From contig JAEUMK010000036.1 of the NCBI GenBank assembly GCA_016792565.1, positions 1 to 47,839 on the forward strand: a stretch of 47,839 nt of DNA, written 5' to 3'. The notes under the pieces were generated by a model. The model saw only the letters and a list, made by a program, of their open reading frames with translations, made no database searches and was not told the origin of the DNA. Both the position numbers and the translations under genes were made by a program. Positions 17,214 to 26,785 of this stretch are shown here, one piece after another. This stretch comes from Alphaproteobacteria bacterium (lineage in GTDB: Bacteria > Pseudomonadota > Alphaproteobacteria > Micropepsales > Micropepsaceae). Numbering within the stretch: position 1 is the stretch's first letter; the number at the start of each line of letters is the position of its first letter.

Positions 17214-18158
17214 CTAGTAGCCCTTCGTCAGATCGACGGGGTTGAGGGGCGCCTCGCCGCGCCGCACCCGCGCCATGCTTTCGGCCATCTGCTGCGCGGT
17301 CGAGCGGGGGTCGGTGATCGCCGCGATGTGCGGCGTCACGATCACCTTCGGGTGCGTCCAGAGCGGGCTCGTGGCCGGCAGCGGTTCGCTCTGAAACACG
17401 TCCAGCGTCGCGCCGCCGATCTGGCCCTCGTCCAGCGCCGCGACGAGATCGCTCTCGATGAGATGGCCGCCGCGCGCCGCGTTGATGAGGCGGGCGCCGC
17501 GCGGCAGGCGGTCGAACGCGGCGCTGTTCAGGATGCCGCGCGTCGCCGGGGTCAGCGGCAGCAAGCAGACGAGGATGTCGCTGCGCGCCAGGAATGCCCC
17601 CAGTTCGCCCGCACCCGCAAAGCTCTCGACCCCCGGCTCGGCCTTGCGGCCGAGGCTCCAGCCGGCGAGGCGGTAGCCGAAGGGCCTCAGCTTGCGCGCC
17701 GCGTCCAGCCCCAGTTCCCCGAGGCCGAGAATGCCGACCCGCGTCTCGTCGGCACGCGGCGCGGCGAAGGGCTTCCAGCGCCCGGCCGCCTGATGGCCGA
17801 GGCTGTGCGGCAGGTCGCGGTGGTGGGCGAGGACGTGGAGGACGACATATTCGCTCATGCCGGCGGTGAGATAGGGATCGACCACGCGCGACAGCGGCAC
17901 GTCCCTGGGATAGCCGGGGTCGAGGAGGATGTGATCGACCCCCGCCCCCAGCGAGAGCACGCATCTGAGGTTCGGCAGGCGGGCGAGCGCGCCGGCCGGC
18001 GGCTTCCAGACCACCGCCCAGTCGATCGTCTCGGGCCGTTCCACCTCGCCCCGCGAGACGACGAACTCGACCTCCGGCGCGGCGGTGCGGAAGGCCGCTT
18101 CCCAGTCCCCCGGAGGGTCGGAGGGCGAGATGAACACCAGACGTTCGGGGGCGGCCAT
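17214..18158 (-). CDS. D-2-hydroxyacid dehydrogenase (glyoxylate/hydroxypyruvate reductase A-like)
   Basis: A 314-residue NAD(P)-dependent enzyme resembling GhrA, which reduces glyoxylate or hydroxypyruvate. It shows GILGLGELG for dinucleotide binding, LLPLTPATRGIL, the catalytic Arg in NAARGGHL, the Glu in SEPLP and the His in TPHIAA. Substrate preference cannot be decided from sequence. It is a lone minus-strand gene between argB and def. A short hairpin at 17193-17211 lacks a T tract. Confidence 0.88.
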   Translation of the reverse strand: MAAPERLVFISPSDPPGDWEAAFRTAAPEVEFVVSRGEVERPETIDWAVVWKPPAGALARLPNLRCVLSLGAGVDHILLDPGYPRDVPLSRVVDPYLTAGMSEYVVLHVLAHHRDLPHSLGHQAAGRWKPFAAPRADETRVGILGLGELGLDAARKLRPFGYRLAGWSLGRKAEPGVESFAGAGELGAFLARSDILVCLLPLTPATRGILNSAAFDRLPRGARLINAARGGHLIESDLVAALDEGQIGGATLDVFQSEPLPATSPLWTHPKVIVTPHIAAITDPRSTAQQMAESMARVRRGEAPLNPVDLTKGY

Positions 18159-18206
18159 CGTTCCTCGCGCTTGACGCCGTGCGGCGCGTTTCCTACCTGA
18201 GGCCCC

Positions 18207-18725
18207 ATGGCCATCCGCCCCATCCTGACCGCGCCCGACCCGCGCCTCAAGACGATCTCGAAACCCGTCGAGCGCGTCGACGACGCCCTGCGCGCCCTGA
18301 TGGACGACATGCTGGACACGATGTACGACGCGCCCGGCATCGGCCTCGCCGCGATCCAGATCGGCGTGCCGCAGCGGGTCATCGTCATGGACCTCGCCGG
18401 CAAGGACGAGGAGAAGCAGCCGCGCTTCTTCGTCAATCCCGAGATCCTCTGGCGCTCGGAGGATTTGTCCTTCTACGAGGAGGGCTGCCTGTCGGTGCCC
18501 GAAATGTACGAGGACGTCCAGCGCCCGGCCCGCATCCGCGCCCGCTGGCTCGACTATCACGGCCAGGAGGTCGAGATGGAAGCCGACGGCATGCTGGCGA
18601 CCTGCCTGCAGCACGAGATGGACCATCTGGAGGGCGTGCTCTTCATCGACCATCTCTCCAAGCTGAAGCGCGACATCATCCTGAGGAAGATGACCAAGGC
18701 GAAGAAGCGCGCCGCGGTGGGCTAG
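18207..18725 (+). CDS. def: Peptide deformylase
   Basis: A 172-residue metalloenzyme that removes formyl from nascent proteins. All three motifs are intact: [10 protein letters not shown] (44-53), EGCLSVP (metal ligand Cys94) and QHEMDHLEG (metal ligands His136 and His140, catalytic Glu137). It is followed after three bases by fmt, the usual pairing of formylation and deformylation genes. Confidence 0.98.
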   Translation: MAIRPILTAPDPRLKTISKPVERVDDALRALMDDMLDTMYDAPGIGLAAIQIGVPQRVIVMDLAGKDEEKQPRFFVNPEILWRSEDLSFYEEGCLSVPEMYEDVQRPARIRARWLDYHGQEVEMEADGMLATCLQHEMDHLEGVLFIDHLSKLKRDIILRKMTKAKKRAAVG

Positions 18726-18728
18726 GCC

Positions 18729-19649
18729 ATGGCCCTGCGGCTCGCCTTCATGGGGACGCCGGCGTTCTCGGTCGCCCCGCTCGCCGCGCTGATTTCCGCC
18801 GGGCACCAAATCGCCGCCGTCTATACCCAGCCGCCCCGCCCCGCCGGGCGCGGCCACGCCATGCAGAAATCGGCCGTACACGTCTTCGCCGAGGCGAACG
18901 GCATCCCGGTGATGACGCCGAGATCGCTGAAGACCGCCGAGGCGCAGGCCGCGTTCGCGGCGCTCGAGCTCGATGCGGCGGTGGTGGTCGCCTACGGCCT
19001 CATCCTGCCGCAGCCGATCCTCGATGCGCCGCGGCTCGGCTGCGTCAACATCCACGCCTCGCTGCTGCCGCGCTGGCGCGGCGCGGCGCCGATCCAGCGG
19101 GCGATCATGGCGGGCGACGCGGAGACCGGCGTGATGACCATGCAGATGGATGCCGGCCTCGACACCGGCCCGGTGCTGATGGCCGAACGCCTCGCCATCG
19201 GGCCCGACATGACGGCGGGCGAGTTGCACGACGCGCTCTCGCCGCTGGGAGCCGATCTCATCGTCCGCACGATGGCGGCGCTGGAGCGCGGGGCGATCGC
19301 GGCGCGGCCCCAGGCCGAGGCGGGCGCGACCTACGCCGCGAAGATCTCGAAGGAGGAGACGCGGCTCGACTGGACGCAGGACGCCGCGAAGCTGCGCAAC
19401 CAGGTGCGCGGTCTCAGCCCAGCGCCGGGCGCGTGGACCGAGCTTAACGGCGAACGGGTGAAGGTGCTGAAAGCCGCACTCGCCGGGGGCGCGGGCGCGC
19501 CGGGCGCCGTGCTCGACGACCGGCTCACCATCGGCTGCGGCATTGGCGCCCTGCGGCTCGACATCCTGCAGCGGCCGGGGCGCGGCCCGATGGCGGCGGA
19601 CGAGCTGCTGCGCGGCTTTCCCGTGCCGGCCGGCACGCACCTGACGTGA
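18729..19649 (+). CDS. fmt: Methionyl-tRNA formyltransferase
   Basis: A 306-residue enzyme that formylates initiator Met-tRNA with 10-formyltetrahydrofolate. The N-terminus [12 protein letters not shown], the folate/catalytic signature [20 protein letters not shown] (Asn and His of the NHD triad) and the C-terminal OB-fold region with LNGERVKVL are present. It overlaps truA by GTGA. Confidence 0.97.
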   Translation: MALRLAFMGTPAFSVAPLAALISAGHQIAAVYTQPPRPAGRGHAMQKSAVHVFAEANGIPVMTPRSLKTAEAQAAFAALELDAAVVVAYGLILPQPILDAPRLGCVNIHASLLPRWRGAAPIQRAIMAGDAETGVMTMQMDAGLDTGPVLMAERLAIGPDMTAGELHDALSPLGADLIVRTMAALERGAIAARPQAEAGATYAAKISKEETRLDWTQDAAKLRNQVRGLSPAPGAWTELNGERVKVLKAALAGGAGAPGAVLDDRLTIGCGIGALRLDILQRPGRGPMAADELLRGFPVPAGTHLT

Positions 19650-20389
19650 CGCGCTGGAAGCTCACGCTGGAGTATGACGGACGGCCCTTCGTCGGCTGGC
19701 AGCGCCAGGCCAACGGCCCCTCGGTGCAGGGCGTGCTGGAGGAAGCCGTGCACGGCTTCTGCGGCGAGCGCGTCACCGTGCACGGCGCGGGCCGCACCGA
19801 TGCCGGCGTCCATGCGCGCGGCCAGGTCGCCCATATCGATCTGGCGAAGGACTGGAGCGCCAAGACGGTGCGCGACGCGATCAACGCCCATCTGCGCCCG
19901 CATCCCGTCGCGGTGCTGAAGGCGGAGGAAGCGGCCGGCGATTTCGAGGCGCGCTTCCACGCGATCCGCCGGGCCTATCGCTATGTCTTCGTCAACCGCC
20001 GCGCGCCGCTGACCTTCGAGGCGGGCCTCGCCTGGCAGGTGGCGGTCGACCTCGACGCGGCGGCGATGCACCGGGGCGCGCAGTTCCTGCTCGGGCGGCA
20101 CGACTTCACGACCTTCCGCGCCGCGCAGTGCCAGGCGAAATCGCCCGTCCGCACGCTCGACGAGATCGCCGTCACGCGCGAGGGCGAGCGCATCGTGATG
20201 GACGTCGCGGCGCGCTCGTTCCTGCACAGCCAGGTCAGGGCCTTCGCCGGATCGCTGAAGCTGGTCGGCGAAGGCCGCTGGCCGCCGGAGGAGATAGGCG
20301 CGGCGCTGGCGGCGGCCGACCGCGCCCGCTGCGGCCCGGTCGCGCCGCCCGACGGGCTCTACCTGATGCAAGTCGACTATCCGGCCTGA
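19646..20389 (+). CDS. truA: tRNA pseudouridine(38-40) synthase
   Basis: A 247-residue pseudouridine synthase for the anticodon arm. [12 protein letters not shown] and the catalytic loop [14 protein letters not shown] (Asp52) are intact, as is the C-terminal FLHSQVRAF segment. It starts with GTG at 19646, where the GTGA overlap with the fmt stop implies translational coupling. It converges on murI with seven bases between them. Confidence 0.97.
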   Translation: MTRWKLTLEYDGRPFVGWQRQANGPSVQGVLEEAVHGFCGERVTVHGAGRTDAGVHARGQVAHIDLAKDWSAKTVRDAINAHLRPHPVAVLKAEEAAGDFEARFHAIRRAYRYVFVNRRAPLTFEAGLAWQVAVDLDAAAMHRGAQFLLGRHDFTTFRAAQCQAKSPVRTLDEIAVTREGERIVMDVAARSFLHSQVRAFAGSLKLVGEGRWPPEEIGAALAAADRARCGPVAPPDGLYLMQVDYPA

Positions 20390-20396
20390 GGACGGG

Positions 20397-21248
20397 TCAC
20401 GCCGCGTCGAAGACGAGCGGCGCACCCCAGAAGGTCTCGACCAGGCCGCTCTGCAAGCCCGGCGTGCCGGTGGTGAGGAAGCGGCGCGTGCCGCCCGTCC
20501 CCGGATCGTATTCGGGATGGCGGGCGAGATAGGCCTCGATCGCGTCGGCGGTGGCCTTGGGCTGGTGGATCAGCGGCGTGCCCGGCGGCAGCGCGGCGCG
20601 GAACATGTCGGCGACGATCTCGTAGTGGGTGCAGCCGAGAATGGCGCGGTCGGGATGGCGGCCGAGCCGGGCGCGCAGCGCCTCGACATGGCGCTCGACC
20701 ACCATCGCCAGCTCCACCGCACCCGCACCTTTTTCGATCAGGCCGGCGAGTTCGGGACAGGGCTCGCAGAACACCGCCACGTCCTCGCGCCGCTTGTCGA
20801 TCTCGATCTCGTAGACCCGGCTCGCCGCCGTCGCCGGGGTGCAGAAGATGCCGAGCAGGTCGAGCTTCTCGATCGTCTCGCCGCGCCGTTCGGCCTCGTG
20901 CTGCCAGGGCAGGCCGGTCGCCGCCTCGATGGTCGGCACGATGATGCCGAGCACGTTGACCGGTCGCCCCAGCGCCTTGCGGTAGCCGGGCAGCCAGTCA
21001 TGCTGGAGACGGCGCAGGGCGATCGCCGAGGCGGTGTTGCAGGCGAGGATGACGAGGCTGGCGCCCTTGTCGAACAGGCGCTCGCAGCCGGCGCGCGTCA
21101 GTTCGACGATCTCCGCGCCTGTCCGCCCGCCATAGGGCGTATGCGCCTGGTCGGCGAGATAGATGAAGTCGGCCCGCGGCAGGCGGTCGACCAGCACATG
21201 ATGGACGGAAAGCCCGCCGACCCCGGAATCGAAGACGCCGATGGACAT
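20397..21248 (-). CDS. murI: Glutamate racemase
   Basis: A 283-residue cofactor-independent racemase supplying D-glutamate for peptidoglycan. It shows GVFDSGVGGLSV (4-14), the first catalytic cysteine in ILACNTASA (Cys70) and the second in LGCTHYE. The residues DQAHTPYGGR match the usual YPYG loop. It lies immediately downstream of dapE on the same strand (four-base gap), pairing two wall-precursor genes. Confidence 0.94.
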   Translation of the reverse strand: MSIGVFDSGVGGLSVHHVLVDRLPRADFIYLADQAHTPYGGRTGAEIVELTRAGCERLFDKGASLVILACNTASAIALRRLQHDWLPGYRKALGRPVNVLGIIVPTIEAATGLPWQHEAERRGETIEKLDLLGIFCTPATAASRVYEIEIDKRREDVAVFCEPCPELAGLIEKGAGAVELAMVVERHVEALRARLGRHPDRAILGCTHYEIVADMFRAALPPGTPLIHQPKATADAIEAYLARHPEYDPGTGGTRRFLTTGTPGLQSGLVETFWGAPLVFDAA

Positions 21249-21252
21249 GGGT

Positions 21253-22413
21253 TCAGGCCGCGAAATAGCGGGTCAGGACGGCGGCATAGACCGCCTGGAG
21301 CGCCGCGATGTCGGCGACCGGAACCTGTTCGTCGACCTTGTGCATGGTTTCTCCGACAAGGCCGAGTTCGGCCACCGGGCAGTAATTCTTGATGAAGCGC
21401 GCGTCGGAGGTGCCGCCGCCGGTGGAAAGCTCCGGCACATGGCCGGTCACGTCGCGGACGGAATCGGCGAGCAGTTCGACGAACGGGCCGGGGCCGGTCA
21501 GGAACACGTCGCCCCCGATGCTCCAGTCGAGTTCGAAGGCGCCGCCCTCGGCCGCGATCACGGCACGGCAGACATCGTGCACCCAGGCCTCCAACCCTTC
21601 GGCGGTCTGAAGGTCGTTGTGGCGGATGTTGAAGACGGCGCGGGCTTCGGCGGGGATCACGTTGGTCGCCGGATTGCCGACATCGACGGTCGTCACTTCA
21701 AGGTTCGACGGCTCGAAATAGGGCGTGCCGGAATCGAGGCGGCGCGCGGTGAGCGCGGCGAGGATGGCGACGAGCTTGGGGATCGGATTGTCGGCCTTGT
21801 GCGGATAGGCGACATGGCCCTGCGCACCCAGCACGCGCAGCCGTCCGGTGCACGAGCCGCGGCGGCCGATCTTCAGCGTGTCGCCGACCCGCCGCTGGCT
21901 GGTCGGCTCGCCGACGACGCAATGGTCGATCCGCTCGCCGCGCGCCGCCAGCGCCTCCAGCATCTTCACCGTGCCGTTGATCGCCGGGCCTTCCTCGTCG
22001 CCGGTGATCAGGAAGGCGATCGAGCCGCGCTCGCCAAGACGCGGCGAGAAGGCGGCGGCGGCGGCGGCGAAGGCGGCGATGGCGCTCTTCATGTCGTTGG
22101 CGCCGCGCCCGATCAGCAAGCCGTCCTCGATGCGCGCGGCGAAGGGGTCGGCGCTCCAGGCGGCGGGATCGCCCGGCGGCACGACATCGGTGTGGCCGGC
22201 GAAGCAGAGAACCGGCGCCGTGGTGCCGAGCCGCGCATAGAGATTGTCGACCGGCGGCGTGCCCTCGTCCTCGAAGCGCATGATCTCGCAGCGGAAGCCG
22301 AAGGGTTCGAGCGCGGCGGCCAGAACGCCGAGCGCGCCGGCGTCGGCCGGCGTTACGCTGGGGCAGCGGATCAGGTCCTGCGCCAGCGTCAGGGCGTCGA
22401 GGCGAACGGTCAT
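21253..22413 (-). CDS. dapE: Succinyl-diaminopimelate desuccinylase
   Basis: A 386-residue M20-type zinc enzyme that removes succinate from N-succinyl-L,L-diaminopimelate in lysine/DAP synthesis. It has GHTDVVPPG (metal His and catalytic Asp), [12 protein letters not shown] (bridging Asp), [12 protein letters not shown] (catalytic and metal Glu) and the dimerisation domain between. The ATG at 22413 starts [19 protein letters not shown], the usual family start; an ATG at 22506 would add 31 unlikely residues. The matching succinyltransferase dapD lies about 3 kb away. Confidence 0.96.
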   Translation of the reverse strand: MTVRLDALTLAQDLIRCPSVTPADAGALGVLAAALEPFGFRCEIMRFEDEGTPPVDNLYARLGTTAPVLCFAGHTDVVPPGDPAAWSADPFAARIEDGLLIGRGANDMKSAIAAFAAAAAAFSPRLGERGSIAFLITGDEEGPAINGTVKMLEALAARGERIDHCVVGEPTSQRRVGDTLKIGRRGSCTGRLRVLGAQGHVAYPHKADNPIPKLVAILAALTARRLDSGTPYFEPSNLEVTTVDVGNPATNVIPAEARAVFNIRHNDLQTAEGLEAWVHDVCRAVIAAEGGAFELDWSIGGDVFLTGPGPFVELLADSVRDVTGHVPELSTGGGTSDARFIKNYCPVAELGLVGETMHKVDEQVPVADIAALQAVYAAVLTRYFAA

Positions 22414-22526
22414 GGCGGCGGTGTAGAGAGGCGGCCGGAATTGGTCAAATCGGGCGATCATGGCGCTTGCCCGGACGCCTCGGGGCGAGGATGGTGCGCC
22501 GTCCAAAAAACCTGAGGGAGAGCGAC

Positions 22527-23390
22527 ATGGCGGGACGTCTGGCGGGCAAGGTTGCGGTGATCACCGGCGCGGCGTCGGGCATCGGGCGCGGAACGGTCGA
22601 ACTCTTCGTGCGCGAGGGCGCCAAGGTGGTCGGCGCGGACCTTCAGGACGACAAGGGCGCGCGCATGGCCGAGGAGCTGGGCGACGCCTTCCGCTACATC
22701 CGCTGCGACGTGACGAGCGAGGCCGACATCAAGGCGGCGATCGATCTGGCCGTCTCGACCTGGGGCAGGATCGACGCGCTCTACAACAACGCCGGCACCG
22801 GCGGGGCGATGGAGACGGCCGAGGACGTGACCGCCGAGGGCTTCGACAGCGTCATGCATCTGCACATCCGCGCCGCCCTCTTCGGCATGAAATACGCCGT
22901 GCCGCACATGAAGGCGGCGGGCGGCGGCTCGATCATCTCGACCGCCTCGGTCGCCGGCCTGCAGAACGGCTTCGGCCCGATCCTCTATTCGATCGCCAAG
23001 GCCGGCATCGTGCACATGACCAAGGTCGCGGCGGCGCAGCTCGGCCCGCACAATATCCGCGTCAACGCGATCTGCCCGGGCCTCATCGCCACGGCGATCT
23101 TCGGCACCTCGCTGGGGCTGGGCCGCCAGGCGGCCGACACGACGGTCGACGCGATCGCCAAGTCGGCCGGGTCGGCGCAGCCCATTCCGCGGGGCGGCCT
23201 GCCCGCCGACATCGCGGAAGCGGCGCTCTATCTCGCCAGCGACGGCTCGGGCTTCGTCACCGGCCACGCGCTGGTGGTCGACGGCGGCATCACCGTCGGG
23301 CCGACCGGCGGCGAGGCCTTCGCGCCCATCATGCAGGCGATGGGCATCGACATGGACGCGCTGGCGGCGCTGCAGCCGGGCAAGGCGTGA
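22527..23390 (+). CDS. SDR family oxidoreductase
   Basis: A 287-residue classical short-chain dehydrogenase. The cofactor motif is TGAASGIG (13-20), then NNAG (87-90), catalytic Ser141, Tyr154 and Lys158 (YSIAK), and the C-terminal VDGGIT. Asp38 at the end of beta2 (GADLQ) suggests preference for NAD(H). The substrate is unknown. GAGGGAG before the ATG fixes the start. The stop overlaps the next gene, a small monooxygenase-like protein, so they probably act together on an aromatic or alicyclic compound. Confidence 0.9.
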   Translation: MAGRLAGKVAVITGAASGIGRGTVELFVREGAKVVGADLQDDKGARMAEELGDAFRYIRCDVTSEADIKAAIDLAVSTWGRIDALYNNAGTGGAMETAEDVTAEGFDSVMHLHIRAALFGMKYAVPHMKAAGGGSIISTASVAGLQNGFGPILYSIAKAGIVHMTKVAAAQLGPHNIRVNAICPGLIATAIFGTSLGLGRQAADTTVDAIAKSAGSAQPIPRGGLPADIAEAALYLASDGSGFVTGHALVVDGGITVGPTGGEAFAPIMQAMGIDMDALAALQPGKA

Positions 23391-23692
23391 TGCTGATCCT
23401 CGCCGGAACCTTCCGCTTCGATCCCTCGGCGATGGAGATCGCGCGTCCCGCGGTCGCGGCGATCATCGCCGCCTCGCGCGCCGAGGAGGGGTGCATCACC
23501 TTCTCGTTCGCGCAGGACGTGATGGACCCGACTCTGGTGCGGGTCTTCGAGGTGTGGCGCGACCAGGCGGCGCTCGACGTCCACCGTGCGACGCCCCACC
23601 TCGCGGCCTGGCGCGCCGCGCAACCGAAGATCGGCATGCACGACCGCCAGCTGAAGATCTACGAGATCGCCTCGGTGACCGAGACGCCCTAG
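23390..23692 (+). CDS. Antibiotic biosynthesis monooxygenase (ABM)-domain protein
   Basis: A 100-residue ferredoxin-like alpha/beta barrel protein of the ABM/YgiN type: LILAGTFRFDPS, EEGCITFSFAQD, VRVFEVWRDQAALDVHRATPHL. Such proteins are small quinol or polyketide monooxygenases or simply dimeric binding proteins. The ATG at 23390 overlaps the SDR stop (TGATG); a GTG one codon earlier is also possible. It is translationally coupled to the SDR gene. Confidence 0.82.
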   Translation: MLILAGTFRFDPSAMEIARPAVAAIIAASRAEEGCITFSFAQDVMDPTLVRVFEVWRDQAALDVHRATPHLAAWRAAQPKIGMHDRQLKIYEIASVTETP

Positions 23693-23736
23693 TCCCTATT
23701 TCAGGGATGGCGAAGCCAGCGAGATTCGCATGCGCA

Positions 23737-23764
23737 ACAAAGGCCGCCCCGAAGGGCGCGGCCT
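23737..23764 (-). terminator. Probable terminator after the serine hydrolase gene
   Basis: AAGGCCGCCC and GGGCGCGGCCTT form a GC-rich stem with one bulge around CGAA. On the minus strand it is followed by TGTTGCG. It lies in the convergent gap and may serve both sides. Confidence 0.5.
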
Positions 23765-23795
23765 TCACTCCGATGGGTCCGTGGCGGCACCGAAG

Positions 23796-25061
23796 TCAGC
23801 TCCGGCGCCCGAACCGTGCGAACGAGATGCCGCCAAGCACGATCGCCATCGCGCCCGCGGCGAACAGAATCAGAATGCTGCGCAGGTCGAACAGAACGAG
23901 CGTGTCGAGACCAACGGTTCCCGTTTGCCAATACAACCACTCGCCGCCGATCTCCCTTGCGAGCGTAGCGCTGCCGGTCGAGAGCACGATGATGCCGTCG
24001 CCGGTTGCCGGATCGATGCGGGCGGTGGTGTTGATGGCCGGATAGTTGCCGCCGTCGTGACCGATGACGAAATCATCGACGCCGCTCGGCGCGTAAAGCG
24101 TTTCTCCCAGGCCCCAGACCGGCATGAAGAGAAGATAGGCCTGCGGTGCGCGCATCGATTGAAGCGTTGCAGGGCTTAAGACGCCCCGCCCGGGCGGGGC
24201 GCCGCCGGGTCCGCCGACTTGCGCCTGCAGGAAGCGCGTTAAGTCGGCCGCCGACGTATAGAGCGACGCCGCTCCGGTGGCCGTGAACCTGTAGCGGACG
24301 GCCGGCGATCCATCCGGCCCAAAGACGTCCGCCAATTGACCGGGGTCCGGATCGACGAACGTCGATGCGGTCATTCCGAGCGGCTCGAATACGGCGAGGC
24401 GCACGTAGTCATTGAAGGACTGGCCCGAAACTTCTTCGATGAGCAGTTGCAGGATGAGGTAGCCGCCGCCCGAATAGCGCCATGTCGAGTCCGGGTGTGC
24501 CCCGACGCGTACGATTCCGGCGCTGCCGGGCAGGACATCCACCGTGTGGCTCAGTTCCTGTTCGATCGATGGCAGATGTTCCCCCGGGCCAAAGCCGCGA
24601 AAGCCAAGGCCATCCGTCAAGCCCGCAGTATGGCTGAGCAACCGGCGTATCGTGACCGCATCGTCGCCGAACTCGCTCGGCGGCAGGCGCCAGCGCGTGA
24701 GATAGCGGGAGACGGGCGCATCGAGGTCGATACGCCGCTGTTCGACCAAAGTCATGACGCCCCAGGCCGTCAGCCACTTGCTCATCGAAGCGACCTGAAA
24801 GAGAGAATTGTCATCGACCGCGCGGCCATGCGAAGCGAAAAAGGTCTGAGCGACTTGCGCGTTGTCCAGCAGCACGATGGCGATGTTGCCTCGCGACTCC
24901 GCCTCGTACCGGCTCTCCGCCCATTTGAGGAAGCCTGCCGTGTCCCCGCTCGCCGCCGGCATGGGCCGCAACCAGCCCTCACGCGCGCCAACAGCCACCA
25001 ACATCGCCCAAAGTCCGAGGCCGGCGATAACGGCGACAATGACGCCAAAGAGCCTTCCCAT
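23796..25061 (-). CDS. Membrane-bound serine hydrolase, class C beta-lactamase fold
   Basis: A 421-residue protein of the Beta-lactamase (AmpC/EstB/Alp) superfamily. An N-terminal membrane segment (about residues 5-25) is followed by the nucleophile motif SMSK (Ser92, Lys95), the second motif YSG (Tyr196) and a HDGGN third motif, and there is a C-terminal membrane helix (about 390-412). This points to a periplasmic D-aminopeptidase, esterase or carboxypeptidase rather than an antibiotic-resistance enzyme, but the substrate is unknown. GGAGG stands well before the ATG at 25061. Third codon positions look less G/C-biased than in neighbours, hinting at later acquisition. Confidence 0.87.
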   Translation of the reverse strand: MGRLFGVIVAVIAGLGLWAMLVAVGAREGWLRPMPAASGDTAGFLKWAESRYEAESRGNIAIVLLDNAQVAQTFFASHGRAVDDNSLFQVASMSKWLTAWGVMTLVEQRRIDLDAPVSRYLTRWRLPPSEFGDDAVTIRRLLSHTAGLTDGLGFRGFGPGEHLPSIEQELSHTVDVLPGSAGIVRVGAHPDSTWRYSGGGYLILQLLIEEVSGQSFNDYVRLAVFEPLGMTASTFVDPDPGQLADVFGPDGSPAVRYRFTATGAASLYTSAADLTRFLQAQVGGPGGAPPGRGVLSPATLQSMRAPQAYLLFMPVWGLGETLYAPSGVDDFVIGHDGGNYPAINTTARIDPATGDGIIVLSTGSATLAREIGGEWLYWQTGTVGLDTLVLFDLRSILILFAAGAMAIVLGGISFARFGRRS

Positions 25062-25167
25062 GGGATCCTCCGACCTCGACGCCCCCGGCAGCGCCGCCAT
25101 GCCTCGCCGCTTCACACGGCTGGGCGTCGCGCCGGATCCGGCCCAGACAAGCTATGGACTCGTGATC

Positions 25168-25995
25168 CTAGTCGCGCAGCAACTCGTTGATGCTGGTCTT
25201 GGAGCGGGTCTTGGCGTCGACCGTCTTGACGATGACGGCACAGGCGAGCGCCGGGGCGCCGCCGCCGCCGCCGAGCGTGCCCGGCACCACCACCGAATAG
25301 GGCGGCACACGGCCGTAGAAGATCTCGCCCGTCGCGCGATCGACGATCTTGGTCGACTGGCCAAGGAAGACGCCCATCGAGAGCACCGAGCCCTCGCCGA
25401 CGATGACGCCCTCGGCGACTTCAGAGCGGGCGCCGATGAAGCAATCGTCCTCGATCACCACCGGGTTGGCCTGGAGCGGCTCCAGCACGCCGCCGATGCC
25501 CGCCCCGCCCGAGATGTGCACCCGCGCGCCGATCTGGGCGCACGAGCCGACCGTCGCCCAGGTGTCGACCATGGTCGCCTCGCCGACCCGCGCGCCGACA
25601 TTGACGAAGCTCGGCATCAGCACCGCGCCCTTGCCGATATAGGCCGAGCGGCGGACGATGGCGCCCGGCACGGCGCGGAAGCCGGCGGCGCGGAAGTGCT
25701 CGGCCGTCCAGCCCTCGAACTTCGAGGGCACCTTGTCCCACCAGTTGGCGTTGGCGCCGGGCGCCCCGGCGATGAGGCCCATGTCGTTGAGGCGGAACGA
25801 CAGCAGCACCGCCTTCTTCAGCCATTGATGGACGACCCATTCGGCGCCGTGCTTCTCGGCGACCCGCGCCTCGCCCGCATCGAGCAGCGTCAGCGCGGCG
25901 TCGACCGCCTCGCGGGCCGCGCCCTTCGTGGCGGGCGAGAGCGCGTCGCGCTCGTCCCAGGCCGCCTCGATGGCGCTCTTCAGGCTGTCGGTCAT
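25168..25995 (-). CDS. dapD: Tetrahydrodipicolinate N-succinyltransferase
   Basis: A 275-residue left-handed beta-helix enzyme that succinylates tetrahydrodipicolinate in DAP/lysine synthesis. The N-terminal helical domain ends with WWDKVPSKF. Hexapeptide repeats run from about residue 105 ([12 protein letters not shown]) through the signature [16 protein letters not shown] to about residue 225, and the C-terminus NELLRD is typical. The ATG at 25995 overlaps the stop of the upstream HAD gene by four bases, so the two are cotranscribed. Confidence 0.97.
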   Translation of the reverse strand: MTDSLKSAIEAAWDERDALSPATKGAAREAVDAALTLLDAGEARVAEKHGAEWVVHQWLKKAVLLSFRLNDMGLIAGAPGANANWWDKVPSKFEGWTAEHFRAAGFRAVPGAIVRRSAYIGKGAVLMPSFVNVGARVGEATMVDTWATVGSCAQIGARVHISGGAGIGGVLEPLQANPVVIEDDCFIGARSEVAEGVIVGEGSVLSMGVFLGQSTKIVDRATGEIFYGRVPPYSVVVPGTLGGGGGAPALACAVIVKTVDAKTRSKTSINELLRD

Positions 25996-26708
25996 GCGGG
26001 GTCTCCGGTTTCGATCGAATGCAGGAAGGCGGCGACCGCCTCGGCGACGTGGTGGACGTGGTCCTCGCCGTCGTCCGGCATGGGCGGGCCGCCATGGCTC
26101 CACGGCGCGTCGTTGGCGATCCACACCGTCGTCATGCCCAGCGCCGCGGCCGGCACCAGGTTGCGCTTCAGGTCCTCGAACATCGCGGCGCGCTCGCCCT
26201 TCGCGCCGTAGTGGCCTAGCACGGCCTCGTAGGCGAGCGGGTCGGGCTTGGGGCGATAGTCCGCCGAAACGATGTCGAAAATGGCGTCGAACTCGTCCAG
26301 CACGCCGAGCTTGGCCGCGATGTTCTCGGCATGGCGGCGGCTGCCGTTGGTGAAGATCGCCTTGCGCCCCGGCAGACGGGCGAGCGCCTCGCGCAGATGG
26401 GCGTCATGCGCAAGCTCGGCGAGGTCGATGTCGTGGACATGCTCCAGGAAGCGGGCCGGGTCCATGTTGTGCCGGTTCATCAGCCCGCTCAGCGTCGTGC
26501 CGTAGTCGCGGTAGAGTTCCTTCTGGTAGGCGTGCGCCCGCGCCTCGTCGAGCCCGAACTCGGCCATCAGGAACCGCTTCATGTTGCGGTCGATCTGCGG
26601 AAAGACGCCGCAATTGGCGTCGTAGAGCGTATTGTCGAGGTCGAACAGCCAGACGTCGACGTGGCGGAAATCGGGGCGGAAATCGGGGCGGAAATCGGGG
26701 CGGGTCAT
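25992..26708 (-). CDS. HAD-superfamily pyrimidine 5'-nucleotidase
   Basis: A 238-residue phosphatase of the SDT1/PhoG-like HAD group. It has motif [10 protein letters not shown], motif [12 protein letters not shown], and motif [13 protein letters not shown] with FEDLKRNL. The alphaproteobacterial gene next to dapD is usually annotated as pyrimidine 5'-nucleotidase; the substrate here is inferred. The start is odd: the first residues [15 protein letters not shown] are encoded by three perfect 12-bp repeats, so the true start or N-terminal length may vary. It overlaps dapD by ATGA. Confidence 0.88.
   Translation of the reverse strand: MTRPDFRPDFRPDFRHVDVWLFDLDNTLYDANCGVFPQIDRNMKRFLMAEFGLDEARAHAYQKELYRDYGTTLSGLMNRHNMDPARFLEHVHDIDLAELAHDAHLREALARLPGRKAIFTNGSRRHAENIAAKLGVLDEFDAIFDIVSADYRPKPDPLAYEAVLGHYGAKGERAAMFEDLKRNLVPAAALGMTTVWIANDAPWSHGGPPMPDDGEDHVHHVAEAVAAFLHSIETGDPA
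26664..26699. repeat. Three tandem 12-bp repeats inside the HAD gene start
   Basis: The unit GCGGAAATCGGG occurs three times without mismatch, with a partial fourth copy (GCGGG) toward the start codon. It is in frame (12 bases) and encodes the Arg-Pro-Asp-Phe repeat, so copy changes would not break the reading frame. Confidence 0.95.
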
Positions 26709-26730
26709 CAGGGCGAGGGGGGTAGCAGAC

Positions 26731-26746
26731 TTAAATCGGCTTTAAC
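26731..26746 (+). promoter_or_regulatory. CtrA-type box upstream of the DUF2336 gene
   Basis: TTAA-ATCGGCT-TTAAC matches the alphaproteobacterial CtrA consensus TTAA-N7-TTAAC exactly. It ends 39 bases before the ATG, in a promoter-proximal position. A further TTAA lies at 26762. Binding is inferred from the consensus only. Confidence 0.6.
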
Positions 26747-26785
26747 AGCGTGCCGCTAGGCTTAAGGGCCAACGTCGAGGATGCC

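Noticed and set aside
23796-25061. Antibiotic-resistance beta-lactamase
   Set aside because: The YSG and HDGGN motifs, two membrane helices and size fit the esterase/peptidase branch of the fold better than AmpC enzymes.
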